The notes under the pieces: model-generated | Told to the model about the DNA's origin: nothing | Databases searched by the model: none | Seen by the model: the letters and a program-made list of their open reading frames with translations, nothing else | Made by a program: the position numbers and the translations under genes | Assembly: GCF_002042965.1 (NCBI RefSeq) | Contig: NZ_MZNT01000005.1 | Location: forward strand, 186,001-250,000 | Length of the DNA: 64,000 nt | Reading direction: 5' to 3' | Source of the DNA: Paenibacillus sp. 32352 | GTDB lineage: Bacteria; Bacillota; Bacilli; Paenibacillales; NBRC-103111 | Shown: positions 50,552-58,589 of the stretch, one piece after another | Numbering within the stretch: position 1 is the stretch's first letter | Layout: each line of letters begins with the position of its first letter

Positions 50552-51562
50552 ATGGAACCAATACAATCCAAAGCTTATGAGGCGACATATCAGGGGGAAC
50601 GCGCAGTATTCTTGGCGTATGGTCCCTATGAAGCTATTATTTTACCCGAGATCGGCGGGAATTGCATTGCCTTTCGCGATACCGTAAACCAATACCGTTT
50701 TTTGCATGAGCCTGCACCGGAGGAAATGGCTGCTTTCAAGGAAAAACCGATCATTCACGGAATACCCGTCCTGTTTCCTCCGAACCGGTATGAGGACGGC
50801 AAATTTCCATGGAATGGAAAACGCTATGAGTTTCCTGTCAATGAACCGAGCACAGGCAATCATCTTCACGGATTTTTGCACAATATCCCTTGGGAAGTGG
50901 AGCAATTCCATGCAGATCCTTATGCTAGCCGAATCACTCTGGTACAGAAGGTTGATACGAACCATCCGGTCTATCGCTACTTCCCTCATGAATTTACAAT
51001 CAAGCTCAGCTATACCGTGAACGAGTTGGGCCTGCACCAGCATATTCTCGTTCGTAACGACGGACACGAGTCCATGCCTTGCCTGTTAGCATTCCATACC
51101 TCCATCAATGCGCCGTTCGCCGCCAACAGTCAGGCATCGGATTATCGCTTTACACTGACCACCGGACGCCGCTGGGCTCTGAATGATCGCATGCTGCCAA
51201 CCGGTCAATATCAGCCGTTGACGGCCGACGAAGAGCTTATGAGAACAACGGGGATCTCTCCTTTTTTTGAGGCGATGGACAACCATTACACGTCCCAGCC
51301 CCGCAACGGGCGCAACCGGATGGAGCTGACCGATACCCGCAATCAAGTTACTCTTGTATATGATGTAGGTACGTCGTTCAAGCACTGGATGATTTGGAAT
51401 AACAACGCGACGGAGGGCTTCTTCTGTCCGGAGCCGCAGATCAATCTCGTGAATGCTCCTTCGTTTTCCCTCCCATCCGAAGACATCGGCTTGATTTCCT
51501 TGAATCCTGGGGAGATTTGGGAGGAAACGGGACGTTTATACTGCATTCCGCAGCAAAAGTAA
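50552..51562 (+). CDS. Aldose 1-epimerase (galactose mutarotase-like)
   Basis: 336 residues from the ATG at 50552 with AGGAGGCA; an upstream in-frame start at 50507 lacks one. Family landmarks are ILPEIGGNCIAFRD near the N terminus, GIPVLFPPNRYEDG, the catalytic-region His in GNHLHGFLHNIPWEV, and HWMIWNNNATEGFFCPEPQ with a Glu near the C terminus. It interconverts sugar anomers in the cytoplasm. It is a single gene, so the sugar is unknown; it could serve any of the sugar pathways in the window. Confidence 0.88.
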   Translation: MEPIQSKAYEATYQGERAVFLAYGPYEAIILPEIGGNCIAFRDTVNQYRFLHEPAPEEMAAFKEKPIIHGIPVLFPPNRYEDGKFPWNGKRYEFPVNEPSTGNHLHGFLHNIPWEVEQFHADPYASRITLVQKVDTNHPVYRYFPHEFTIKLSYTVNELGLHQHILVRNDGHESMPCLLAFHTSINAPFAANSQASDYRFTLTTGRRWALNDRMLPTGQYQPLTADEELMRTTGISPFFEAMDNHYTSQPRNGRNRMELTDTRNQVTLVYDVGTSFKHWMIWNNNATEGFFCPEPQINLVNAPSFSLPSEDIGLISLNPGEIWEETGRLYCIPQQK

Positions 51563-51656
51563 GTACAGGCTCTTTAAATATAAGGCCTGTCCCGTACTTA
51601 GCCGAGTGGGTCAGACCCTTTTTGCGTAGGGTTCCAGTTCTTTACTAAGTTGCGGC

Positions 51657-51687
51657 AAAAAGAGGCAGGGGAATGGTGTCCTCTGCC
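51657..51687 (-). terminator. Terminator of the gerP operon
   Basis: Minus strand GGCAGAGGA and TCCCCTGCC (one mismatch) around CACCAT, followed by TCTTTTTGCC. Confidence 0.75.
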
Positions 51688-51705
51688 CTTTCTTTCACTC
51701 TCCTG

Positions 51706-52158
51706 TTACGGAAACTCAATGGTTGCTTGATAGAACGGCTCTTCCTTTCCCAGCTTGCGAAGCAGCAGCTGCAGAGCCCCTTCCTTGTAAACGGCTTTAC
51801 AGCTCGCCGGATCCACAGGATGCGGGAGACGAAACCATTGGATTTCCCGGTTATCCTTGCTTTCAAGCTTGATCTGATGGTTCGCCGTAAAAACCTTCAG
51901 CTTCTGGGCTTCAGTCCTATCGGGGATTTTTATTTTAAACAGCAGATGTTCAACCGTCTCCATAATTTCGGTATCATAACGCTTGGCATTGGAAGCGGAT
52001 TGCATGTCGGGCACGTTGTCCTTCAATACCTGACGTACATAATCCTCAATCCAATTGGTCTTCTTGGATATATCGGAATTTTGCGGTAAGATGCCTTGAA
52101 AGTACTTCTCAAATTCATTCCAGTCAAATTGTGAAAAGGGATGATTCCTCGGATCCAT
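51706..52158 (-). CDS. Hsp20/alpha-crystallin-like spore protein, GerT-like
   Basis: 150 residues. The N-terminal half is helical and acidic (PFSQFDWNEFEKYFQGI, NWIEDYVRQVLKDNVPDM). The C-terminal half is an alpha-crystallin-type sandwich (TVEHLLFKIKIPDRTEAQ, LKVFTANHQIKLESKDN, REIQWFRLPHPVDPASCKA). Coat-associated GerT and CotP of Bacillus have this type of domain. It starts 36 bases after gerPF and precedes the terminator, so it is the last gene of the gerP operon, which supports a coat or germination role. GAGGGGG precedes the ATG. Confidence 0.78.
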   Translation of the reverse strand: MDPRNHPFSQFDWNEFEKYFQGILPQNSDISKKTNWIEDYVRQVLKDNVPDMQSASNAKRYDTEIMETVEHLLFKIKIPDRTEAQKLKVFTANHQIKLESKDNREIQWFRLPHPVDPASCKAVYKEGALQLLLRKLGKEEPFYQATIEFP

Positions 52159-52194
52159 AGTTGCCTACCCCCTCATTGGCTGACAGTTCATGAC

Positions 52195-52404
52195 TTACGG
52201 TACAGTAGGCTGGTCGATTAAAGCCGCATTCAATACATTATTGACATTCGGACCGTTCAACGTATTGACGATATTTCCCGTATTGCTTCCGCCCTGACCT
52301 GAAACCGATTTTGTACTGGATACAGGTACAATACTCAAAGTATCTCCAAAATTGACCGTCCCGCTGTTCGTATTAATATTGACGGACTGTACAATGGATG
52401 GCAA
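52195..52404 (-). CDS. gerPF: Spore germination protein GerPF
   Basis: 69 residues from a TTG (GAAGGGGGAATTGC upstream) placing the usual MPSIV at the N terminus. The family pattern is clear: VNINTNSGTVNFGDTLSI, then a Ser/Gly-rich middle (SVSGQGGSNTGNIVNTLNGP). GerPA and GerPF share this layout; order in the operon and the short length favour GerPF. These small proteins sit in the inner coat and let germinants reach the inner membrane. Confidence 0.87.
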   Translation of the reverse strand: MPSIVQSVNINTNSGTVNFGDTLSIVPVSSTKSVSGQGGSNTGNIVNTLNGPNVNNVLNAALIDQPTVP

Positions 52405-52428
52405 AGCAATTCCCCCTTCCAAAAAGGT

Positions 52429-52812
52429 TTAAGTCGCAGCAGGTCTTTCTCTCAGTAAATGCCGAATATGCTTGATCCGTGACTGGGCGATCAAATTATC
52501 GCTTGAACCGATATGAGCAATAGAAGAAGAGTTCACCAAAAACATGTTGATCCTGTCTACGCGAATGTTAGGCGATACATTGGTTCGCTTCATAGACAAG
52601 CTTTCATGAATAACAGGATCCAATAACGGCCGGGAGAATAAGCTGTAATCGGAGAATCGAAATTCATTCTGGATAAAGATTGCCTGCTCCCTCTGCACTG
52701 CAATCGTATAGTTAAACGGGGTAAGCTTCTCGGAATCGCCTACCTCCAGAACGGTCGAGGTCCCAAGTGTGTTGAGCTTCATATAACCAACAGTTGTTAC
52801 TCTATAGTCCAT
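52429..52812 (-). CDS. gerPE: Spore germination protein GerPE
   Basis: 127 residues from the ATG at 52812 (GAGGAGGGG upstream). It begins MDYRVTTVGYMKLNTLGTST and continues VLEVGDSEKLTPFNYTIAVQ, a GerPE pattern. A middle region rich in Arg/Phe follows, then VDRINMFLVNSSSIAHIGSS near the end. It is fifth in gerPA-gerPF and coat-associated. It lies 24 bases before gerPF and 31 bases after gerPD. Confidence 0.87.
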   Translation of the reverse strand: MDYRVTTVGYMKLNTLGTSTVLEVGDSEKLTPFNYTIAVQREQAIFIQNEFRFSDYSLFSRPLLDPVIHESLSMKRTNVSPNIRVDRINMFLVNSSSIAHIGSSDNLIAQSRIKHIRHLLRERPAAT

Positions 52813-52843
52813 GCTACCCCTCCTCACATCGCCTTAATGCCGC

Positions 52844-53020
52844 CTATTCAACGAAAGGAAGAACCGTTACTCCAACAATCACTTTTTCCGGAGGTGTTTC
52901 GAAAGCGCCGTACAGGGTGATGGTCCGGATATCCCCTACAAGGAACACGGATGCGGTACTTAGGTAGGTAATGTCAATAGAGCCGACATGAAGCTCGCAG
53001 TTAATCACTTCAAATTCCAT
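52844..53020 (-). CDS. gerPD: Spore germination protein GerPD
   Basis: 58 residues, easily missed because it is short. It begins MEFEVINCELHVGSIDITYL and continues STASVFLVGDIRTITLYGAF, then ETPPEKVIVGV. The (S)VFLVGD and FETPPE blocks are typical of GerPD. Its ATG overlaps the gerPC stop as TGATG, with GGAGGG upstream, so the two are translationally coupled. Its presence completes the six-gene gerP set in canonical order. Confidence 0.9.
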   Translation of the reverse strand: MEFEVINCELHVGSIDITYLSTASVFLVGDIRTITLYGAFETPPEKVIVGVTVLPFVE

Positions 53021-53670
53021 CAGAACCCTCCGTCTCTGCGCGGTAAATTTTTGATAAATGCTTCGAAGGTGCGTTCAATATCGCGTTTGACCTCTTCAAA
53101 GATCGCGTTATGATTCCGGTCCGATCCCATCTTAGCCATATAATACTGGATTCGTTTGTCTATTTGTTTCTTAACATCCTCTATAATAAATTTCCGGTAC
53201 GGTTCATCCAGCGGATTCTGATACATCTGCTCGTAATACTCCAAAGCCCGGTAAGCATCGCCGCTGAAATAATCATCAACCTGACTTTGAACCCCTTCAT
53301 AATCCGGTGAAGAACTTGTGTCATCCGAGGATGGCGTACTTACCGACTGTCCGACTGAATACTCGTCTATAGAAGAGTCCGAATCCTTTGCATTCGGGTT
53401 AATGCCAATGTTCAACGTACCTTCGAGTTTCTCCACCTTTAACAAGTCAAACTTATATTCGTTGCGGACCATGGAGGGTTCACTGGAGGGCTTTTTCTTC
53501 ATATCGCTGATTTCCTTCATCAGCCCATCCATTTTGTCATTAAGCTGCTTTATTTGCTCATTCTGATATTGAATATACTCGTTCAGCTGTTGAATTTGCT
53601 GATTCTGGTATTGTAAGCACTCATTCACCTGCTGTAAGTAGCGCATCACTTCCGGGCTCAAGTAGTACAT
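53020..53670 (-). CDS. gerPC: Spore germination protein GerPC
   Basis: 216 residues from the ATG at 53670 (GGGAGAGG upstream). Residues about 1-65 are a long Gln/Asn-rich coiled coil with a near-regular repeat (YLQQVNECLQYQNQQIQQLN, EYIQYQNEQIKQLNDKMD). A Ser/Asp-rich linker follows (about 95-130) and then a helical C terminus. GerPC is the largest GerP protein and the only one with a coiled coil; it probably forms part of the coat channel. Its end overlaps gerPD by one base. Confidence 0.9.
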   Translation of the reverse strand: MYYLSPEVMRYLQQVNECLQYQNQQIQQLNEYIQYQNEQIKQLNDKMDGLMKEISDMKKKPSSEPSMVRNEYKFDLLKVEKLEGTLNIGINPNAKDSDSSIDEYSVGQSVSTPSSDDTSSSPDYEGVQSQVDDYFSGDAYRALEYYEQMYQNPLDEPYRKFIIEDVKKQIDKRIQYYMAKMGSDRNHNAIFEEVKRDIERTFEAFIKNLPRRDGGF

Positions 53671-53732
53671 ATCGATCAACCTCTCCCACAATACCTGCCG
53701 GGTTTATGCTGCGGAAAGCCACAACTCGATTC

Positions 53733-53936
53733 TTAAAATCTGGGTGATGATAAGGGTATGAAAGGAACTACAGATCCTCCGGCAGCCGGAGCAGGCCCCG
53801 TGAAGCCTCCTGTATTAAACAGCTGCGATATCGGTTTGATGATCCCGGCGCTGCCGATTTGAAGGACCGATGAGTTCGATATCGCTTCGATTCTCAAAGT
53901 ATGAATCACAATGTTTTGCTGGATAAACAAGTTCAT
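53733..53936 (-). CDS. gerPB: Spore germination protein GerPB
   Basis: 67 residues beginning MNLFIQQNIVIHTLRIEAIS, followed by NSSVLQIGSAGIIKPISQLF and a Gly/Pro-rich tail (NTGGFTGPAPAAGG). This is the GerPB signature. It overlaps the end of gerPA by four bases (ATGA), with GGAGGGG upstream. Role as for the other GerP coat proteins. Confidence 0.9.
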   Translation of the reverse strand: MNLFIQQNIVIHTLRIEAISNSSVLQIGSAGIIKPISQLFNTGGFTGPAPAAGGSVVPFIPLSSPRF

Positions 53937-54187
53937 GATGTCTGCCCCTCCTCCTGGATATTCGTAATACTCGGTGCGGCGGTAAGGCTTCTTTGCTCGT
54001 ATGCTGCCGAATCATAGACGTTGATCACGGTCGGCTCATTGTGAATATTCAACGTATTGCCGGAATTGAACGATCCCCCGCCCGCATATGTTGTACTAAA
54101 CGTACTTGGAGATATAATTCCAGCGTCGCCCACATTGAATACTCCGGTAATCATATTCACATTAATCACTCCAACTAAAGCCGGCAT
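53933..54187 (-). CDS. gerPA: Spore germination protein GerPA
   Basis: 84 residues beginning MPALVGVINVNMITGVFNVG then DAGIISPSTFSTTYAGGGSF and NSGNTLNIHNEPTVINVYDS, matching the GerPA/GerPF family. It is first in the operon, so GerPA. AAAGGATG precedes the ATG. Upstream is a sigma-K-like -10 (CATAAACTA), consistent with late mother-cell expression as in B. subtilis. Confidence 0.9.
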   Translation of the reverse strand: MPALVGVINVNMITGVFNVGDAGIISPSTFSTTYAGGGSFNSGNTLNIHNEPTVINVYDSAAYEQRSLTAAPSITNIQEEGQTS

Positions 54188-54222
54188 AACACGACATCCT
54201 TTATAATAAAATGTCCTTAATG

Positions 54223-54231
54223 TAGTTTATG
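54223..54231 (-). promoter_or_regulatory. Sigma-K-like -10 of the gerP operon
   Basis: CATAAACTA on the minus strand fits the sigma-K -10 pattern CATAnnnTA, 36 bases before the gerPA ATG. The -35 (AC) is present but loosely placed. gerP is known to be sigma-K dependent in Bacillus. Confidence 0.55.
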
Positions 54232-54280
54232 ACGGGTGTTCCCATGTATTCATCCATTTCTGGAAGGAGAGAGGTCTATC

Positions 54281-54505
54281 TTGAAAATGACCGTAAATAA
54301 TAAGTGTATTCGTGTCGGTGATATGAAGATAAGTGGCGTCGGCGGCGCATCGGTGGTTCTCGTTGGAGACACGGAACGCATCGCAAGCTCCTCCTACTTT
54401 GATACGCCCGCAAGCTCGTTTATTAACAGCCCCCACATTCCATTGGATCCGGAGTTTAAGAGAGAGGACCGCGCAAGCAATGATCACTCTAAAGATATGA
54501 AGTAA
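54281..54505 (+). CDS. Second GerPD-like germination protein, divergent from gerPA
   Basis: 74 residues from a TTG eight bases after GGAGAGAGG (an ATG two codons later is also possible). The core KCIRVGDMKISGVGGASVVL, VGDTERIASSSYFDTPASSF matches GerPD (VGD and FDTP blocks). An acidic/basic tail follows (KREDRASNDHSKDM). It is transcribed away from the gerP operon with only 93 bases between starts. It is likely a coat protein of the same system, expressed at the same time. A terminator follows. Confidence 0.78.
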   Translation: MKMTVNNKCIRVGDMKISGVGGASVVLVGDTERIASSSYFDTPASSFINSPHIPLDPEFKREDRASNDHSKDMK

Positions 54506-54528
54506 ATGGTTTTATGTCTTCTACATAT

Positions 54529-54573
54529 AGGACAAAGTCGGATGGTCTGGTTCGTCCGTTTTGTCCTTTTTTC
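54529..54573 (+). terminator. Terminator after the gerPD paralogue
   Basis: AGGACAAA and TTTGTCCT, extended by GTCGG/TCCG, around a large loop, followed by TTTTTTC. Confidence 0.75.
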
Positions 54574-54584
54574 ATATGGACCTT

Positions 54585-54679
54585 GTAACAGCCGTAAAAA
54601 GGAGAAAATGGAAGAATTACAGCTGTTATACTTCTATTCTCAGGGTACCGCTCGGAATATACCACCTGAAGTATGCTAA
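54585..54679 (+). promoter_or_regulatory. Inverted repeat exposing a 23-codon upstream reading frame
   Basis: GTAACAGCCGTAA (54585-54597) and TTACAGCTGTTAT (54617-54629) are near-perfect inverted repeats. The 19-base loop holds GGAG and the ATG of a short frame, MEELQLLYFYSQGTARNIPP then EVC, ending at 54679. It lies before the ABC exporter genes. It may be a leader peptide, or the repeat may be a regulator site; spacing of GGAG to ATG is short. Confidence 0.4.
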
Positions 54680-54685
54680 GAGCGG

Positions 54686-54714
54686 GTGAAATATTTAGTG
54701 TGCCGAAGTATAAT
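54686..54714 (+). promoter_or_regulatory. Promoter of the ABC exporter operon
   Basis: GTGAAA (54686-54691) and a perfect TATAAT (54709-54714), 17 bases apart. RNA would start near 54721. Confidence 0.6.
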
Positions 54715-54742
54715 AAAAAATCGAGACCATAAAACAAACAGG

Positions 54743-56512
54743 ATGTGGATTGTATTGAAACAACGGCGACTGCTCGCGGATTACCTGAAAGCTCATTGGA
54801 TGTTTTATTTACTGGCTATTGTTCTCATCAGCGTTGCAAATATCACGCAATCTTATTATCCGAAGGTGCTTGGTAACTTCACAGATCAGCTGCAATCGGA
54901 TGGGATCACCCAGAGCACCATTGTTCATTACAGTGTGCTTTTATTGGAAATCGGTCTGATATACGGAATTTTGGCCGGACTCGGCCAATACACCGTCATG
55001 CGGCTCGGAAGAAAGTTTGAATTTGTTACCCGACGCAGGCTGTTCCAGCATTTTCTGACGCTTAGCGAAAGCTACTATTCCAAGAACGGGGTCGGCAGGC
55101 TGCTAAGCTACGTGATGAACGATGTGACCAGCGTAAGGGAGTCCATCTCCAGCGGCTTCAACCAAACGACGAACGCGGTCATCCTTATCGTATCGGTTAT
55201 TGTCATGATGTCTTTATCCGCTATTCCTTTATATCTCATTCTCGTCTGTATTATTCCACTTCTCGCCATTCCTTTTGTCGTCGTATACTTCGGGCCGCTT
55301 ATTCGCAAACGGTCGCTGAAGGTACAGGAATCTTTGGCCAAAATGACCGAATCGGCGGAGGAGCAATTCGGCGGCATACGGGTAACCAAAAAGTTCGCGG
55401 TCGAGGGCATCATGCGTAACCGGTTCGGCAAAACCGTCGACAACATTACAGAGAACCAGCTTCGGTTAGTCCGGCTCTCCTCTTTGTTTCAGGCCATCCT
55501 TCCTTTTTTGGGAGCGCTGTCTCTGATTGTCTCTATTCTGTACGGCGGCTATCTGACGATTCAGCATCAAATAACTTTAGGTAATTTCGTCTCTCTAACC
55601 TTGTACCTGCGCATGATGGTGAACCCGCTTCAACAAATTGGCAACGTTATCAATACGATGCAGCGATCCCGGGCTTCGCTGGAGCGAATCAATCAGCTTC
55701 TGGATTTGAAGCCGGATATTCAGGAAGAGCCGCAGGCCAAGCCGCTTCAGCTTCATTCTGCAGGGATAAGCATCAAAGGTTTAACGTTTGCATACCCGGA
55801 TTCCTCTAAATCCGCTTTGCAGGATATTAACCTGACCATTCAGCCCGGCAAGACCGTCGGGATCATCGGAAAAACAGGAAGCGGCAAAACAACCCTCGTC
55901 AAGCTGCTGCTGCGCATCTATGATCCTCCGGCGGGGACGATTACGATCGGCAACGAGGACATCCGCAGCCTTACGCTGAACAGTCTGCGTAATGATATCG
56001 CCTATGTTCCCCAGGACGGCTTTCTGTTCAGTACAACCATTCGAGACAACATTGCTTTCTTCAACAGGGATTCCGCTTTCGATGCCATCGCCAAAGCGGC
56101 CAAACAGGCGCAAATTTACGATAATATCATGGAATTCCCCGACCAATTCGAGACGAAGCTCGGTGAACGCGGGGTTACCTTATCCGGCGGTCAACGGCAA
56201 AGAACGAGTCTGGCCAGGGGCTTCATCAAAAATGCGCCCATCCTGATCCTGGATGACAGCGTCAGCGCAGTCGATGCGGTCACGGAGACGAAGATCATCG
56301 AAAATCTTCGCTTGGGCCGGAAAAACAAAACGACGATTATTATCGCCCATCGAATCAGCGCTATCAAGCACGCGGATGAAATTATCGTATTGGATGAGGG
56401 AAGGATCGTTCAAAGAGGGACTCACCATCAATTGATGGCGGAGGACGGAATTTATGCAACCCTGTATTCCATTCAGGAGGAGGGAACCCGTTATGCCGAA
56501 GGAAACCGGTAA
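54743..56512 (+). CDS. Heterodimeric ABC exporter half-transporter with degenerate Walker B
   Basis: About 590 residues. The start is uncertain: ATG at 54743 or TTG at 54755. Six membrane helices are followed by one nucleotide-binding domain: Walker A GIIGKTGSGKTTLVK, Q-loop YVPQDGFLFS, signature LSGGQRQR, Walker B ILILDDSVSAVD, switch His IIIAHRISAIKH. The catalytic Glu after Walker B is Asp, as in BmrC, TM287 and LmrC. It pairs with the next gene, overlapping it by 20 bases. Such pumps export drugs, lipids or peptides. Confidence 0.9.
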   Translation: MWIVLKQRRLLADYLKAHWMFYLLAIVLISVANITQSYYPKVLGNFTDQLQSDGITQSTIVHYSVLLLEIGLIYGILAGLGQYTVMRLGRKFEFVTRRRLFQHFLTLSESYYSKNGVGRLLSYVMNDVTSVRESISSGFNQTTNAVILIVSVIVMMSLSAIPLYLILVCIIPLLAIPFVVVYFGPLIRKRSLKVQESLAKMTESAEEQFGGIRVTKKFAVEGIMRNRFGKTVDNITENQLRLVRLSSLFQAILPFLGALSLIVSILYGGYLTIQHQITLGNFVSLTLYLRMMVNPLQQIGNVINTMQRSRASLERINQLLDLKPDIQEEPQAKPLQLHSAGISIKGLTFAYPDSSKSALQDINLTIQPGKTVGIIGKTGSGKTTLVKLLLRIYDPPAGTITIGNEDIRSLTLNSLRNDIAYVPQDGFLFSTTIRDNIAFFNRDSAFDAIAKAAKQAQIYDNIMEFPDQFETKLGERGVTLSGGQRQRTSLARGFIKNAPILILDDSVSAVDAVTETKIIENLRLGRKNKTTIIIAHRISAIKHADEIIVLDEGRIVQRGTHHQLMAEDGIYATLYSIQEEGTRYAEGNR

Positions 56513-58319
56513 GATGAAACCGCAGGAGGAAATCAGCAGCGCTTACCATGTCAGCAAGGAAGACCGCCGGGCCGCCTTTCGTTCCACTTTGGCTTATGCG
56601 AAGCCTCACCGCTGGAAGTTCCTGTTAATCTTTTGCTGTACTATGCTTGTGATCGCGGCTGATTTGCTCCAGCCCTATTTGGTGAAGATCGCGATCGATA
56701 ACAACCTGCTGATCGGCAAGAACGATTTCAGCATGCTAATCTGGATCTGCGGCGTGTATTTGCTGCTATCCGTCATCAGCCTTGTGTTCACCTATATTCA
56801 GAACAATCTGCTGCAGTATACGGGACAAAACATTGTCGGCCGGATACGTAAAGAGCTGTTCGAGCATATATCCAAGCTGTCGATGCCGTTCTTCGACCGG
56901 TTCCAGAGCGGCAGTCTCGTTACCCACGTATCGAGCGATACAGAATCGCTGAACCAGTTCTTCACTCAAGTATTTCTAAGCTTGATCCGGGATGGGATGA
57001 CATTGGTGTTCATCATCCTCCTGATGTTCCATCTTGATCCTGTACTGGCCGGATACAGCATGCTTCTGCTGCCTATTATCGCGGTTATAGCCATCGGCTT
57101 TCGCTCTTATATGCGCAAAACCTACCAGATCGCGCGCACGCAGCTGTCCCGTTTGATCGCCTTCGTAGCCGAAAATTTGGCCGGCATGAATTTGATTCAG
57201 GCATTCCACCAGGAGAAGGAGCAGGATAAGCGGTTTACGGAACAAAACACCCGGTACTACCGGGCGAATCTTCGGGAAATTCGCACCAATGTGCTGTTTA
57301 ACCGTTCATTTGACATTCTGGGCAACTTATCCGTCGCCTTCTTGACATGGATCGGGGGCATGGCGGTATTCCATCATTCTATAGAATTCGGTGTTCTTTA
57401 TGCGTTCATAACGTATATTCGGCAGTTTTTCCAGCCTATCAACTCCATTACCCAGCAATGGAACACGCTGCAATCCACGACGGTCTCCATGGACCGGCTG
57501 TACCGGATTTTCTCGGTGAAACCGGATATTAAAGATGCTGAATCCCCTGCCCAAATCAACATGGCGGAGGTTAAGGGCCAAATCGATTATAATCACGTTC
57601 AATTCGGTTACCAGGAAGGCATTCCGGTTATCCGCGATCTGGATCTGCATATCCGTGCAGGGGAAATGATCGGTATCGTAGGAACGACCGGCGCAGGCAA
57701 AAGCTCGCTGATGAGCCTTCTATGCCGATTCTATGATGTAACTAAGGGAAGCATTCTCATTGACGGCACCGACATTCGGACCATTCCGCAGGAGCAGCTC
57801 CACCGGATCATCGGCCTTGTTCAGCAGGAACCGTTTCTCTATTCAGGAAGCATCATTGACAATGTAAGATTGTTCGATGAATCGATCAGCCGCGAGCAAG
57901 TCATTGAAGCCTGTACCTTCGTAGGAGCGGATTCGCTAATTCAGCGGTTAAAGGACGGCTACGATACGCAGCTTTCGGAGAGAGGAAGCGGGCTGTCTGC
58001 CGGTGAACGGCAGCTGATCTCTTTTGCAAGGATTGTTGTGTTCCAGCCGAAAATACTCATTCTCGACGAAGCAACCGCCAATCTCGACTCCCAGACGGAG
58101 CAGCTGGTCCAAATGGCGCTGAATGTCGTTTCCGCCGGCAGAACCACGCTCGTCATTGCCCATCGGCTGTCAACGATTATGCAGGCGGATCGTATCATTG
58201 TGATGAAGCAGGGAGAAATCGTAGAGGAAGGAAATCATACTCAGCTGCTTGAAAAGCAAGGCTACTACGACCAATTGTACCGTCATTCTCAAGGAAAGAT
58301 GGCTATGGGTTCGATGTAG
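56493..58319 (+). CDS. Heterodimeric ABC exporter half-transporter with catalytic Walker B
   Basis: About 608 residues from the ATG at 56493 (GGAGGAGGG upstream); an ATG at 56514 is also possible. Six helices, then Walker A GIVGTTGAGKSSLMS, Q-loop LVQQEPFLYSG, a non-canonical signature LSAGERQL, Walker B ILILDEATANLD with the catalytic Glu, and VIAHRLSTIMQ. The altered signature pairs with the Asp Walker B of its partner to make the dead site, leaving one working ATP site. This matches BmrD/YfiC/TM288-type subunits. It overlaps the preceding gene and ends at a terminator. Confidence 0.92.
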   Translation: MPKETGKMKPQEEISSAYHVSKEDRRAAFRSTLAYAKPHRWKFLLIFCCTMLVIAADLLQPYLVKIAIDNNLLIGKNDFSMLIWICGVYLLLSVISLVFTYIQNNLLQYTGQNIVGRIRKELFEHISKLSMPFFDRFQSGSLVTHVSSDTESLNQFFTQVFLSLIRDGMTLVFIILLMFHLDPVLAGYSMLLLPIIAVIAIGFRSYMRKTYQIARTQLSRLIAFVAENLAGMNLIQAFHQEKEQDKRFTEQNTRYYRANLREIRTNVLFNRSFDILGNLSVAFLTWIGGMAVFHHSIEFGVLYAFITYIRQFFQPINSITQQWNTLQSTTVSMDRLYRIFSVKPDIKDAESPAQINMAEVKGQIDYNHVQFGYQEGIPVIRDLDLHIRAGEMIGIVGTTGAGKSSLMSLLCRFYDVTKGSILIDGTDIRTIPQEQLHRIIGLVQQEPFLYSGSIIDNVRLFDESISREQVIEACTFVGADSLIQRLKDGYDTQLSERGSGLSAGERQLISFARIVVFQPKILILDEATANLDSQTEQLVQMALNVVSAGRTTLVIAHRLSTIMQADRIIVMKQGEIVEEGNHTQLLEKQGYYDQLYRHSQGKMAMGSM

Positions 58320-58322
58320 AAC

Positions 58323-58355
58323 AAAAAACGCTCCGGTTTCGGGAGCGTTTTTTGT
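58323..58355. terminator. Terminator after the ABC exporter genes (first hairpin copy)
   Basis: AAAAAACGCTCCGGTTTCGG then GAGCGTTTTTT. A degenerate second copy (CGCTCCAGTTTCGGAGCG, then TTCTTTG) lies at 58561-58585 on the other side of repeat copy C. Confidence 0.88.
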
Positions 58356-58357
58356 TT

Positions 58358-58553
58358 GGTGAGAACCCTAAAGAGCTTGAACTATTGCCAATATACTCCG
58401 GTGGGGTATGCCCCTCCAGCCACTGTTGTTCTCGGGAAACTTGAATATATTTTCTTGCAGGTGTTTCCCGAGAACAAAGGCGGACGTAAACTCCTCCGAG
58501 GCATACCCCACCTCCATATGTAGCATATTTCTCGCAAAACAAGGCTTCTCAAC
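58358..58553 (+). repeat. 200-bp palindromic intergenic element, copy C (different central stem)
   Basis: The conserved blocks match the other copies (ACTATTGCCAATATACTCCG, GGTGGGGTATGCC facing GGCATACCCCACC, GGCGGACGTAAACTCCTCCG). Ends TGAGAA and TTCTCA pair. The central stem is TTCTCGGGAAAC facing GTTTCCCGAGAA, with no sequence similarity to the TGAAACCCGTGAAA stem of the other copies. Pairing is kept while sequence has changed completely. Flanked by duplicated terminator hairpins. Confidence 0.88.
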
Positions 58554-58589
58554 AACCCTGCGCTCCAGTTTCGGAGCGTTCTTTGTTTG

